In this document: positions 18,732 to 26,861 of the stretch, piece by piece
Layout: each line of letters starts with the position of its first letter
Numbering within the stretch: the stretch's first letter is position 1
Assembly (NCBI RefSeq): GCF_000316035.1
Contig: NZ_ANHX01000004.1
Span: 62,001 to 126,000, forward strand
Origin: Paenibacillus sp. PAMC 26794
Lineage (GTDB): Bacteria; Bacillota; Bacilli; Paenibacillales; Paenibacillaceae
Length of the DNA stretch: 64,000 bases
Direction of reading: 5' to 3'
Position numbers and translations under genes: made by a program
Notes under the pieces: model-generated
Seen by the model: only the letters and a program-made list of their open reading frames with translations
Databases searched by the model: none
What the model was told of the DNA's origin: nothing

Positions 18732-18796
18732 GTGCTGAGGAGTCAGCAATTTTACTTATACAAGATGCGTTTGTGAATTTGGATTGTCGGTGGAGC

Positions 18797-19621
18797 TTAC
18801 CCTTTAACCGCCCCTGAAGTTAGTCCGCCTACAATATACTTTTGCCCAATGAGGAACACAATCAACACAGGCAATGACGTGAGCACGATATCGGCACTGA
18901 CCAGATTCCACTGGGCACTGAATTGTCCGAAGAAGTTATATACAGCCAGCGTCATCGGCCACATCTCCACTGTATTCAGCATATAGAGTGGGGCAGTAAA
19001 CTCATTCCAGACACTCAGGAAATTAAGAACAAATACCGTTACCAGCACCGAGGTTAACAAAGGTACAATGATTCTCAGGAACAGCTTGATCCCATTACAT
19101 CCATCCATGATCGCGGCTTCATCCAGCTCCTTCGGGATGTTAGACACAAATGCATACGTAATGAACAGCGAGATTGGAATACCCATAGCCGTATAGAGCA
19201 GAATCATGCCGACATGTGAATTGATCATACCCATGGACTTCATGACTTCCATCAGCGGAATGTAGTTGAGCGGCAGTGTGATACCAAGAATCAGGAAGAA
19301 GTACAGAAACTTGCTGAGCTTTGAATGATTACGGGATAACGTGAAGGCCGAGAAGGCGACAACAAACACCAGTAGCAGGGAAGAGGCCCCGGAATGTAGC
19401 AGACTGTTGAAAAAAGAACCTCCCAAGTGTCCCTGTTCATAGACGATTTTGTAATTTTCGAAAATAAACTTCTCGGGCAGCGTCAGTTTGAGCACCTTGG
19501 CCTCGGCGTCGGACTTGAATGAATTTAGTACGATGACGACAAAAGGAATCAGGACCACCAGGCTGAGTAGCCAGGCGAGTACGTTTAACCCGATCGAAGC
19601 CAGTCTTTTTCTCAATCGCAT
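18797..19621 (-). CDS. Carbohydrate ABC transporter permease (MalG/LplC type)
   Basis: 274 residues with six membrane helices. The EAA-type loop ELDEAAIMDGCNGIKLFLRIIVPLL, which contacts the ATPase, is intact. It is the downstream gene of a binding protein-permease-permease set read on the minus strand, two bases from the other permease. No dedicated ATPase is encoded nearby; in Bacillus and Paenibacillus such systems share a common MsmX-type ATPase. Confidence 0.94.
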   Translation of the reverse strand: MRLRKRLASIGLNVLAWLLSLVVLIPFVVIVLNSFKSDAEAKVLKLTLPEKFIFENYKIVYEQGHLGGSFFNSLLHSGASSLLLVFVVAFSAFTLSRNHSKLSKFLYFFLILGITLPLNYIPLMEVMKSMGMINSHVGMILLYTAMGIPISLFITYAFVSNIPKELDEAAIMDGCNGIKLFLRIIVPLLTSVLVTVFVLNFLSVWNEFTAPLYMLNTVEMWPMTLAVYNFFGQFSAQWNLVSADIVLTSLPVLIVFLIGQKYIVGGLTSGAVKG

Positions 19622-19622
19622 G

Positions 19623-20495
19623 TTAGTATTCCACCTTTCGGTTCATCAAACGAATGATGAAGAAGGAGATGATTGCCATGATGACAAATAGAATGGTAGA
19701 TAGCGCACTCCCCAGTCCCCAATATCCTTTGGCAAAAGAGGAATAGACCGCCGTGTTAATGACATCTGTCGCGTTACCGGGGCCACCATTGGTCAGCACA
19801 TATACGGCATCGAATACTCTCAGCCCGTATGTAATATTAAGCACCGTGGCGATGGTGATCGTAGGCATTAGCATCGGAATGGTGATTCGGAACAGCTTCT
19901 GCCCGAACCCGGCGCCGTCAATGGATGCTGCTTCGTAATAATCGCGGGGAATGGCGAGCAATCCGGCGATGAACAGCACCATGATGTACCCCATGCCTTT
20001 CCACGTATCAACTGCCATAATGGATGGCATGGCCCAAGTCAGGGAGCCCAGCCAGTTCTGGGCCAGAACGTCCAGTCCCATGGAACGTAGGGTCACGTTA
20101 ACGAACCCGTTGTTGGGGTCGAGCAGACTTTTGAACACAAGTCCAACAATCAGGAACGACAGCACCTGCGGGGAGAAGATGATCATCCGGTGCAGATTCG
20201 CGGCCTTTACACCGCTGACCAACAGCAGGGCCAGAAACAAGCCGAGAACCGTCTTGGCGATAGATGTAACCAGGGTGAACAGGACTGTATTTTTGATAAA
20301 AAGCAGATAGGTCGGATCCCCCGCCAATATGGTACGGAAATGCTCCAGACCGATAAAGTTCTTCTCCGAACTATAACTGTTCCAATCGGTAAAAGAATAA
20401 TAGATGCCCAGCAGGGCGGGAGCGACGATGAACAGCAGATATAATACAATTGCTCCAGATGAGAAATACCAGGGATAGATTTTGTTCGCATTCAT
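19623..20495 (-). CDS. Carbohydrate ABC transporter permease (MalF/LplB type)
   Basis: About 290 residues from MNANKIYPWYFSSG, whose ATG (complement of 20493-20495) follows AAGGAAAGGTG; the frame is open further upstream to 20540 without an RBS. Six membrane helices and the EAA loop YYEAASIDGAGFGQKLFRITIPML. Partner of the permease at 18797 and of the lipoprotein at 20596. Confidence 0.94.
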   Translation of the reverse strand: MNANKIYPWYFSSGAIVLYLLFIVAPALLGIYYSFTDWNSYSSEKNFIGLEHFRTILAGDPTYLLFIKNTVLFTLVTSIAKTVLGLFLALLLVSGVKAANLHRMIIFSPQVLSFLIVGLVFKSLLDPNNGFVNVTLRSMGLDVLAQNWLGSLTWAMPSIMAVDTWKGMGYIMVLFIAGLLAIPRDYYEAASIDGAGFGQKLFRITIPMLMPTITIATVLNITYGLRVFDAVYVLTNGGPGNATDVINTAVYSSFAKGYWGLGSALSTILFVIMAIISFFIIRLMNRKVEY

Positions 20496-20595
20496 AATCC
20501 GTAACACCTTTCCTTCCTGCCAAAATACAGAAGCGGGCAAATGCCCGCTGCATGTAACGCTGTTCAGCGTTTATGTCTATCTGTGATTTGCGCTG

Positions 20596-21900
20596 TTACT
20601 GCCACTTCTCATCTTTCAGCACTTTGGCTTGTTCAGCCCGACGTTTATCAATATTTTGCAGAATCTGATCCGGTGTCATGGCTCCAGCGAACATACCTGA
20701 CAAGTCCTTGCCAATATCCATCCATTGTGGATCAATGTATTTCACAGCGGCCTGCATGACCGTACCTTTTTCATGATTTTTCTCATAATCAATATAATCC
20801 TGTGTCAGCTTTGGTTCGATTTCCGGCCAACAGATCGTCAGGTTGCCTTCACCTTCATCGAACACACGTTGCAGATGATCATGTTCGGTAATCCAGTGGA
20901 AGAATTTCAGCACTTCTTCGGGATGTTTACTGTTTTTGTTACCGAACATCGCAGCTGAACCGCCCGGATTCACACCAATCGTCTGATTATCTCCCCACGG
21001 CATGACGAAGAACCCCATATTGTCTTTCATTGCCGGATACGCTTCGGAAACTTCCTTTTCCGTCCCTGGAACCCGCAGCAACATCGCTGCTTTCTCCTGA
21101 CCAAACGCCTCAATTCCCGCTTCTACCGTATTGGACAAGAAGTCTTTGCCGAAATAACCGAGATCCGCAAATTCCTTCAACTGTTCAATGACCGTCTTAA
21201 GCTGTGTCATATCGGCTACTTTCATCTCATTATTGTTCAATTTCTCGTAGGTTCCCGCTGTTGTTTGCTCATAGTTAGGCCCCGTTTCGAACAAAGGCAG
21301 AACCTGATACCACCCGCTGGCAGGTGCTTGATAGAATGGAATAATGTCTTTATCCTTGATTTTCTGGCTGATTGCCTTGAATTCGGCATAGGATGTAGGA
21401 GGCTCTATGCCGAGCTCTTGGAAGATACGTTTGTTATAGTACACATACCAGATTTTCGTTGGTGCAAAAGAAACCCCGTACACCTTGTCATTGTGACTGA
21501 CAGTTGGCAAAATCTCTTCAGACATCCGACCTGTGAATTCCTCATTGGTCAAGTCAATGGCATTTTCCTCCGGTCTTACGTTAGCCGGCATGCTCAGTGG
21601 GTCCACATCGACATTGAAAATGTCAGGTGCTTCGCCAGAAGCCAGCTTCACCTTGATCAGGTCACGCCACTGTGCGTCAGGGACGACCTGGAAGTCAATT
21701 TTGACACCCGTCTCCTGCTCATATTCCTTGGCCATCGTCTGCATGATGCCTGTACGCGGAATACCCGATTGGCTTGTTCCAAACGTGAGTGTCACCTTAC
21801 CCGAACCTTCCGTACTTTTACCTGAGTTGCACCCGGCAAGCAGCAGAGCGGAAAGCAGGAGCACACTTGCAAGCGAAAATAGAAATCGTTTTCTCATCAT
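20596..21900 (-). CDS. Extracellular sugar-binding lipoprotein of the ABC importer
   Basis: 434 residues. The N-terminal signal ends in the lipobox LLAGC, so the protein is anchored outside the membrane by a lipidated cysteine (about residue 23). The sequence TLTFGTSQSGIPRTGIMQTMAKEYEQETGVKIDFQVVP and later GVNPGGSAAMFGNKNSKHPEEVLKFFHWI match solute-binding family 1. It is first in the operon with the two permeases and is divergent from the sensor kinase gene, which probably controls it. The substrate is likely an oligosaccharide but cannot be named. Confidence 0.94.
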   Translation of the reverse strand: MMRKRFLFSLASVLLLSALLLAGCNSGKSTEGSGKVTLTFGTSQSGIPRTGIMQTMAKEYEQETGVKIDFQVVPDAQWRDLIKVKLASGEAPDIFNVDVDPLSMPANVRPEENAIDLTNEEFTGRMSEEILPTVSHNDKVYGVSFAPTKIWYVYYNKRIFQELGIEPPTSYAEFKAISQKIKDKDIIPFYQAPASGWYQVLPLFETGPNYEQTTAGTYEKLNNNEMKVADMTQLKTVIEQLKEFADLGYFGKDFLSNTVEAGIEAFGQEKAAMLLRVPGTEKEVSEAYPAMKDNMGFFVMPWGDNQTIGVNPGGSAAMFGNKNSKHPEEVLKFFHWITEHDHLQRVFDEGEGNLTICWPEIEPKLTQDYIDYEKNHEKGTVMQAAVKYIDPQWMDIGKDLSGMFAGAMTPDQILQNIDKRRAEQAKVLKDEKWQ

Positions 21901-21940
21901 TGAACCTCCCGGAATATAAAGAAAATTGTCACTTGCCGAA

Positions 21941-21957
21941 ACGCTTAATGTAAGCGT
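21941..21957. promoter_or_regulatory. Palindrome in the divergent importer/sensor-kinase promoter region
   Basis: ACGCTTA-ATG-TAAGCGT is a perfect 7-3-7 inverted repeat, 40 bases before the binding-protein start and 121 before the kinase start. Its place suggests an operator; no consensus I know fits it fully. Confidence 0.45.
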
Positions 21958-22077
21958 ATTCTTATGTAGATAACTTTACTGTGAACAGCGGATGTGCTCA
22001 ATAGACAAAAGCGTTCTGTTGGGTGGACATTTTCGAATGGTGTGACAGATATCATCATAGGACGAGGTGTGTGGGGA

Positions 22078-23955
22078 TTGCGATATCGATTTGGAACGCT
22101 TCAGCAAAGTCTGTTTGCCTATTATTCTGCGGTATTCATTATTTTTTCGCTCATTGTGGCGGGGCTTCTGTATGTTTTTCTCGCAAATGACATTCGTCAT
22201 CGAAGTGAAGAACAGCAGAAACAACTTGGGGTATCAATTGTCGGCAATCTGGATCAGGAAGTGGTGAAAATGAACAACTTCTCCATGAATATTGTGTACT
22301 CCAATCTGGTCAAAGAACACTTCAGTCACTACTTGGCACCAGCGGAGGATAGCGATCAGACAATGACGAGTGATCCGGCATTGTATAAGGATACAACCAC
22401 ACTAATTGATGTCATTCTCGCGATCATCATCAGCTCTAATACAGCCAAACAGGCCAATATCTATGATGTGAATGGCAAGATGCTGGGAGCGGGTGCATTC
22501 AACGGTCAACTGTCAGTGGACCTGACTCAGCGACCGTGGTACAAGGAAACCTGGGAGCGGAGTGGATGGCGAGTGATCCAATTGTTAGAGGGGGGAGCTT
22601 TACCCATGCCAACAGGCGAGGGGAAATCAGATCAACCTTATATTTCGCTTACCCGTGTATACAAAGATGGCAACTATGTCAGCCAGGGTGTCGTTGAGAT
22701 TTTGCAGGATGCCGGAACCCTGTTTCAGCATTTGAATGAATTGCAGACGAATAACAACGATCTTCGGATCTATGTAGTGGATGAACAAAATACACGGTTG
22801 TATCCACTTTCTTCGGATACCGATGTTTCTCAGGCAGGCCACTTCGATGATGTGGACTTGATTCAAAATCTTTCATTTCCGCCTGATACGATGCAGGAGA
22901 TTACTGATCCTTTGAATCATTCCAAACAAATGATGACGTTCATGACCTCACAGGAGACGGGATGGACCGTTATTGTCATGCAGTCCAAGCAGTCCCTTTT
23001 CGCGAGTCTCAACCGGATGGCTGTGATGTTTATCGGTGCCACGTTAGCTACTCTCATGCTGATTCTGGTTCTCTCGTATCTGATCTCCAAACGGGTCACT
23101 TTGCCGTTGCATCGCTTGCAGCGCATTATCCAGAAGACGGGTGAGAACGATCTGATATCAGGTCAGGATTCGGCGCATTTGTTCAAGCTGGAGCATCCCG
23201 GTTCTATCCGGGAGATGGATGAGCTAAATGATACGTTTATCCGGCTGAATCAACAGCTTGTGCAATCGTTTCAGGACAGGCTGGCGATGAAATCTCAGGA
23301 GACAGAAGCGAGGTTACTGGCGCTGCAATCCCAGATGAACCCGCATTTTCTCTATAACAACATCACAAATATTAGCATCATGGCGGAAGAAGGCATGAAT
23401 GAGCAGATTGTCGCGTTCTGTGGTCATATTGCGTCCATGCTCCGTTATATCTCTACTCCGGGAAAGAATGGGGTTCCCCTGTCTCAAGAACTGGATTATT
23501 GTGAGCGGTATCTGGAGTGTATGAAGATTAGGTTTGAGGATGATCTACACTACGAGTCCCATATTCCGGAAGAGATGCAAAATATCCAGGTTCCGATGCT
23601 GATGGTACAACCACTACTCGAAAATGCCATGAAATATGGACTGGGTGATACCCCTCCATGGAGACTGAACATTACTGGAGAGATGAATGCGGTACATGAG
23701 ACTTGGCTGATCCACGTGGAAGACAACGGGCCTGGCATGGAACCCGAGGCACTTGCCAAGATCATGCATTACATCGAACAGTCACAGGAGTGGGAGCGTA
23801 TGCCTGACCTCAAAATTAACGGCATGGGACTCAAGAATATATGGGTCCGATTGAAATTATGGTATGGCACAGCAGCCCACATGCAGATTACGAACAAGCC
23901 TTCCGGCGGTGTCCAGATTACCATAGGTGGTTCCATTCGAAAGGAGCATGACTGA
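22078..23955 (+). CDS. Sensor histidine kinase, YesM type
   Basis: About 625 residues from TTG 22078, eight bases after GAGGTG; the frame is open to a GTG at 21994 with a poor RBS. Membrane segments near the N-terminus and near nt 23010-23090 flank an extracellular sensor domain. A HAMP-like segment follows, then the His_kinase motif with the phospho-acceptor histidine in QSQMNPHFLYNNITNI, then the ATPase domain with QPLLENAMKYG (N-box) and DNGPGM (G1). This is the YesM class that pairs with AraC-type response regulators. Its partner follows with overlapping coding. Probably senses a sugar and controls the divergent importer. Confidence 0.92.
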   Translation: MRYRFGTLQQSLFAYYSAVFIIFSLIVAGLLYVFLANDIRHRSEEQQKQLGVSIVGNLDQEVVKMNNFSMNIVYSNLVKEHFSHYLAPAEDSDQTMTSDPALYKDTTTLIDVILAIIISSNTAKQANIYDVNGKMLGAGAFNGQLSVDLTQRPWYKETWERSGWRVIQLLEGGALPMPTGEGKSDQPYISLTRVYKDGNYVSQGVVEILQDAGTLFQHLNELQTNNNDLRIYVVDEQNTRLYPLSSDTDVSQAGHFDDVDLIQNLSFPPDTMQEITDPLNHSKQMMTFMTSQETGWTVIVMQSKQSLFASLNRMAVMFIGATLATLMLILVLSYLISKRVTLPLHRLQRIIQKTGENDLISGQDSAHLFKLEHPGSIREMDELNDTFIRLNQQLVQSFQDRLAMKSQETEARLLALQSQMNPHFLYNNITNISIMAEEGMNEQIVAFCGHIASMLRYISTPGKNGVPLSQELDYCERYLECMKIRFEDDLHYESHIPEEMQNIQVPMLMVQPLLENAMKYGLGDTPPWRLNITGEMNAVHETWLIHVEDNGPGMEPEALAKIMHYIEQSQEWERMPDLKINGMGLKNIWVRLKLWYGTAAHMQITNKPSGGVQITIGGSIRKEHD

Positions 23956-24769
23956 ACCCATGACAAACAAATACAGAACGATTATTGTAGAAGATGAAGC
24001 CCTGATTCGCCGGAATGTCTCGCGCAAATTCAGAGAGCTGGACACCCGGTTCGAGGTGATCGGTGAAGCGCGGAACGGTCAGGAAGCGTTACAGCTCATT
24101 GAACATTCCGTACCTGATCTGGTTGTAACCGATATTCAGATGCCGGTGATGAACGGATTGGAACTCGCCAAACATCTGTATTTTGCCTATCCGCATGTGA
24201 AAATTGTCATTCTGAGTGGTTATCATGAATTCGAATATGCACGGCAGGCGATCAGTTACAAGGTGGAGGATTATCTGCTCAAACCATTATCGGAAGAACA
24301 GCTTCGTACACTGCTGGATGCGATGGAATTGAAGCTTGGGAGCGCTGTGGATTCGCTTGCGCATGTCAGTGCCGTGCTGGATGAGCAGGTGAAGCCGGAG
24401 GATATCGCAGAGGCCGTTAAGTTGTATTTGAAGCAGAATTACATGCATGAGATTACACTCCAGGACATGGCGGGACAGATGCATTTTAGTGTGGACTATC
24501 TGGGAAAGTGTTTTAAGAAAGTAACGGGTGAGACTCCGCTAAAATATATGACAGGTCTGCGGATTAACGAAGCAAAACGCATGCTCGTTACTCATGAGAA
24601 TATGGATATCAAGACCATTGGTGGAGCGGTAGGGTATAGTGATTCCCACTATTTCAGCCGGATCTTCAAAAACAAAACGGGCATGTACCCTAGCGAGTAC
24701 CGACTGCAATTGCAGGAACGAAAAAAAGCCCTGTCCATGGATGATGAGCACCATGTTGACTTGAGCTGA
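23948..24769 (+). CDS. AraC-family response regulator, YesN type
   Basis: 273 residues from ATG 23948, which overlaps the kinase stop; ATG 23960 has better spacing from AAGGAG and is an alternative. Receiver domain: acidic pair in VEDEALIRR, phospho-acceptor Asp in DLVVTDIQMPVMNG, Lys in DYLLKPLSEEQL. The C-terminal AraC helix-turn-helix domain begins around VKLYLKQNYMHEITLQDMAG and ends with the SHYFSRIFKNKTGMYPSEYR signature. Expected to activate the divergent sugar importer. Confidence 0.94.
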   Translation: MTEPMTNKYRTIIVEDEALIRRNVSRKFRELDTRFEVIGEARNGQEALQLIEHSVPDLVVTDIQMPVMNGLELAKHLYFAYPHVKIVILSGYHEFEYARQAISYKVEDYLLKPLSEEQLRTLLDAMELKLGSAVDSLAHVSAVLDEQVKPEDIAEAVKLYLKQNYMHEITLQDMAGQMHFSVDYLGKCFKKVTGETPLKYMTGLRINEAKRMLVTHENMDIKTIGGAVGYSDSHYFSRIFKNKTGMYPSEYRLQLQERKKALSMDDEHHVDLS

Positions 24770-25399
24770 TCACTGGGCCAGAGCTTCTTCGGTTATTTTG
24801 CGAATATCAAACGGGGAGCGGATACCTTCTTCAATCATGTCGGGGAGAATTTGTTCGAGGAAATACTGCACACAGTGGAGGTCGATATTTTTAATTTTGA
24901 CCAAAGCATAACGGTACATAACGATAAATTCTTTCTCCGTATTGCCACGTTGGAGCTCGGCAAAGGCTTCATATACTTGATCCATCTTGTCTGCGACTTC
25001 GAGAATCAGTCCTTCAACCGAGTGGTCTTTGCCCTCACGCAGCTGTCTGCGGAAAATAGGCTGGAACTCTTCAGGAATATTTTCATTAATAAAATGTTCA
25101 ACCATGCCTTCTTCCACCTTTTGCAGCATCGAACGCAGCTCCAGTGAATAATGTTTGACGGGTGTTTTGATATCACCGATGAAGATTTCGCCATAATCAT
25201 GACTGCTGGTGATTTCGTATAACTTCTTCCAATCGATGGTGGTTCCATGTTGCTCCTCAATATCTGCGAGCGTTTTGGCGTACTGTACCACTTTCCAGGA
25301 ATGAGCGGATACGCTGTGTTCTTCGAATTTGAATTTGCCAGGTGTACGAATAATACGTTCAAGATCATTCAGTGACCTGAAGTACGTGTGAATTCCCAT
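24770..25399 (-). CDS. HD-domain phosphohydrolase, YfbR-like
   Basis: 209 residues from MGIHTYF (complement of 25397-25399) downstream of AAAGGATGATC; an ATG at 25411 lies within that RBS. The HD metal site is visible as EEHSVSAHSWKVV (first His), SSHDYGEIFIGD (the H-D pair) and EVADKMDQVYEAF (second Asp). The arrangement fits the 5'-deoxynucleotidase YfbR / HD_3 family. It is convergent with the response regulator, its stop directly abutting that gene's stop. Confidence 0.85.
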   Translation of the reverse strand: MGIHTYFRSLNDLERIIRTPGKFKFEEHSVSAHSWKVVQYAKTLADIEEQHGTTIDWKKLYEITSSHDYGEIFIGDIKTPVKHYSLELRSMLQKVEEGMVEHFINENIPEEFQPIFRRQLREGKDHSVEGLILEVADKMDQVYEAFAELQRGNTEKEFIVMYRYALVKIKNIDLHCVQYFLEQILPDMIEEGIRSPFDIRKITEEALAQ

Positions 25400-25540
25400 A
25401 TAAGCGATCATCCTTTGCTGATTGAGTATAAGTGTGAGTATCCATCGACTATACGCCAGTTATGTCAACTGTGGATTAACGCGGATAGCGACGAAGGTAA
25501 AATGAGACGTACGAGAAAGTAGGCAGGTTATCGACAAACA

Positions 25541-25589
25541 ATAAAAAACCACGATGTGTGACTGAACGTGAGTTCGGCATCCATCGTGG
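25541..25589 (-). terminator. Terminator after nirC
   Basis: On the minus strand CCACGATG pairs with CATCGTGG and is followed by TTTTTTATTG. It lies downstream of the nirC gene. Confidence 0.75.
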
Positions 25590-25644
25590 CTTCAGTGTGT
25601 AGATGTTGTGCTCTAGCGCTACATAAGTGCAGTTAAATCAAAAA

Positions 25645-26427
25645 TCATGATTTTTTACGTACCGGTGAAGTATACCAGTACGCCATTCCGACAAAGAGGG
25701 CACCGCCGATGATATTACCAAGCGTCACCGGAATCATGTTGTGGAACCAGCCTGCCATCGTGATTGTATCTGGGTGGTTTGGCAACAGCCAGGACAAGGA
25801 CAGCAAAGTCATATTGGCAACACTGTGCTCATACCCACTTGCGATAAATGCGTACAGACACCACCAGATGAGAGCAATTTTGGCGATATCCTCTTTCGTG
25901 CGAGCAGCCATCCAGATCGCCAGACAGACGAGCCAGTTACAGAGAATGCCGCGGAAGAACAACTCCGATACAGGAGCGGCCATCTTTTTGGCAGAAGCGA
26001 CGAATAAAAGATGTTCGGGCGCAGCCGTTTTGAACAGGCCGCTGCCTACAATAAGCAGGCTGAGCAGGATCGCACCTAGCAGGTTGCCGAGGAAGACGAG
26101 TCCCCAGTTTTTCTGTGTATCTTTAACTGTTGTTCGGCCAGCCAGCATACTCATGGTGAAAAACATATTGTTACCTGTAAACAGTTCTGATCCGGCAAAG
26201 ATGACCAGTGTGAGAGCGAGTCCGAAGGACATGCCCATCAACATGGTTTGCAGTGGTGACTGTGCCGCTAGGAGCGGGGCACCAATACTGAAGATCAGTA
26301 CGATGCCAAGCCCTACATAGGCACCCGCCATTAAGGCGGCAACCATGTAGCGTGAAAGATTTGAGTTCATCTGATCCCGTTTTTTAACCGCAGCTTCAAT
26401 AATTGCCTCAACACTTGGTGTATACAT
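25645..26427 (-). CDS. nirC: Formate/nitrite transporter family channel, NirC-like
   Basis: 260 residues from MYTPSVEAI, whose ATG (complement of 26425-26427) follows GGGGGAAA; an upstream ATG at 26442 has no RBS. Six membrane segments with the family motif AGAYVGLGI and FRGILCNWLVCLAIWMA. The nirB and nirD genes directly upstream on the same strand make nitrite the expected substrate: nitrite uptake (or export) linked to cytoplasmic nitrite reduction. Confidence 0.9.
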   Translation of the reverse strand: MYTPSVEAIIEAAVKKRDQMNSNLSRYMVAALMAGAYVGLGIVLIFSIGAPLLAAQSPLQTMLMGMSFGLALTLVIFAGSELFTGNNMFFTMSMLAGRTTVKDTQKNWGLVFLGNLLGAILLSLLIVGSGLFKTAAPEHLLFVASAKKMAAPVSELFFRGILCNWLVCLAIWMAARTKEDIAKIALIWWCLYAFIASGYEHSVANMTLLSLSWLLPNHPDTITMAGWFHNMIPVTLGNIIGGALFVGMAYWYTSPVRKKS

Positions 26428-26476
26428 CACGGTTTCCCCCATTATTTTGCATCAATCTTTGAACGTTTCGATGGAG

Positions 26477-26803
26477 CTATATTTCAATCCAGACCTGGCC
26501 GTTCTCTACCTTTACCGGATACATCTGTACTTGACCATTGTCTGGTGCTTGCACAAGACCGGTAGTCAGGTCGATTTTCCAATCATACAGCGGATCGTAC
26601 AGATAATGCCCGGACACGATGCCTTCAGCCAGCGGCCCACCCTTAGGGTGGGGGTTGTGATTATCCGCAGCGAAGATGGTACCATCCGATGCAAGAAAGA
26701 CAGCAAGCTGATGATCCTGAATTTCAACTACTCTTCCGATTCGTGGCAGGAATTCTTCAACTACTCCGGCAGGGAAGTAGGTGCCTGATTGTTTTGTCGT
26801 CAT
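26477..26803 (-). CDS. nirD: Nitrite reductase [NAD(P)H] small subunit
   Basis: 108 residues from MTTKQSG (ATG complement of 26801-26803) after AAGGAG. It has the Rieske-like fold of NirD/NasE, with DNHNPHPKGGPLAEGIVSGHYLYDPLYDW where Rieske proteins carry their Cys and His ligands. No cysteines are present, so no iron-sulfur cluster is expected, as is normal for NirD. It partners the large subunit upstream. Confidence 0.92.
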   Translation of the reverse strand: MTTKQSGTYFPAGVVEEFLPRIGRVVEIQDHQLAVFLASDGTIFAADNHNPHPKGGPLAEGIVSGHYLYDPLYDWKIDLTTGLVQAPDNGQVQMYPVKVENGQVWIEI

Positions 26804-26861
26804 CTTAAACCACTCCTTATCTATATTTAACATTCCGGCAGTATTAATCTTGCGAGCTTAC

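Noticed and set aside
21941..21957. Catabolite-responsive element (cre)
   Set aside because: The palindrome ACGCTTA-ATG-TAAGCGT lacks the central CG and spacing of the CcpA consensus.
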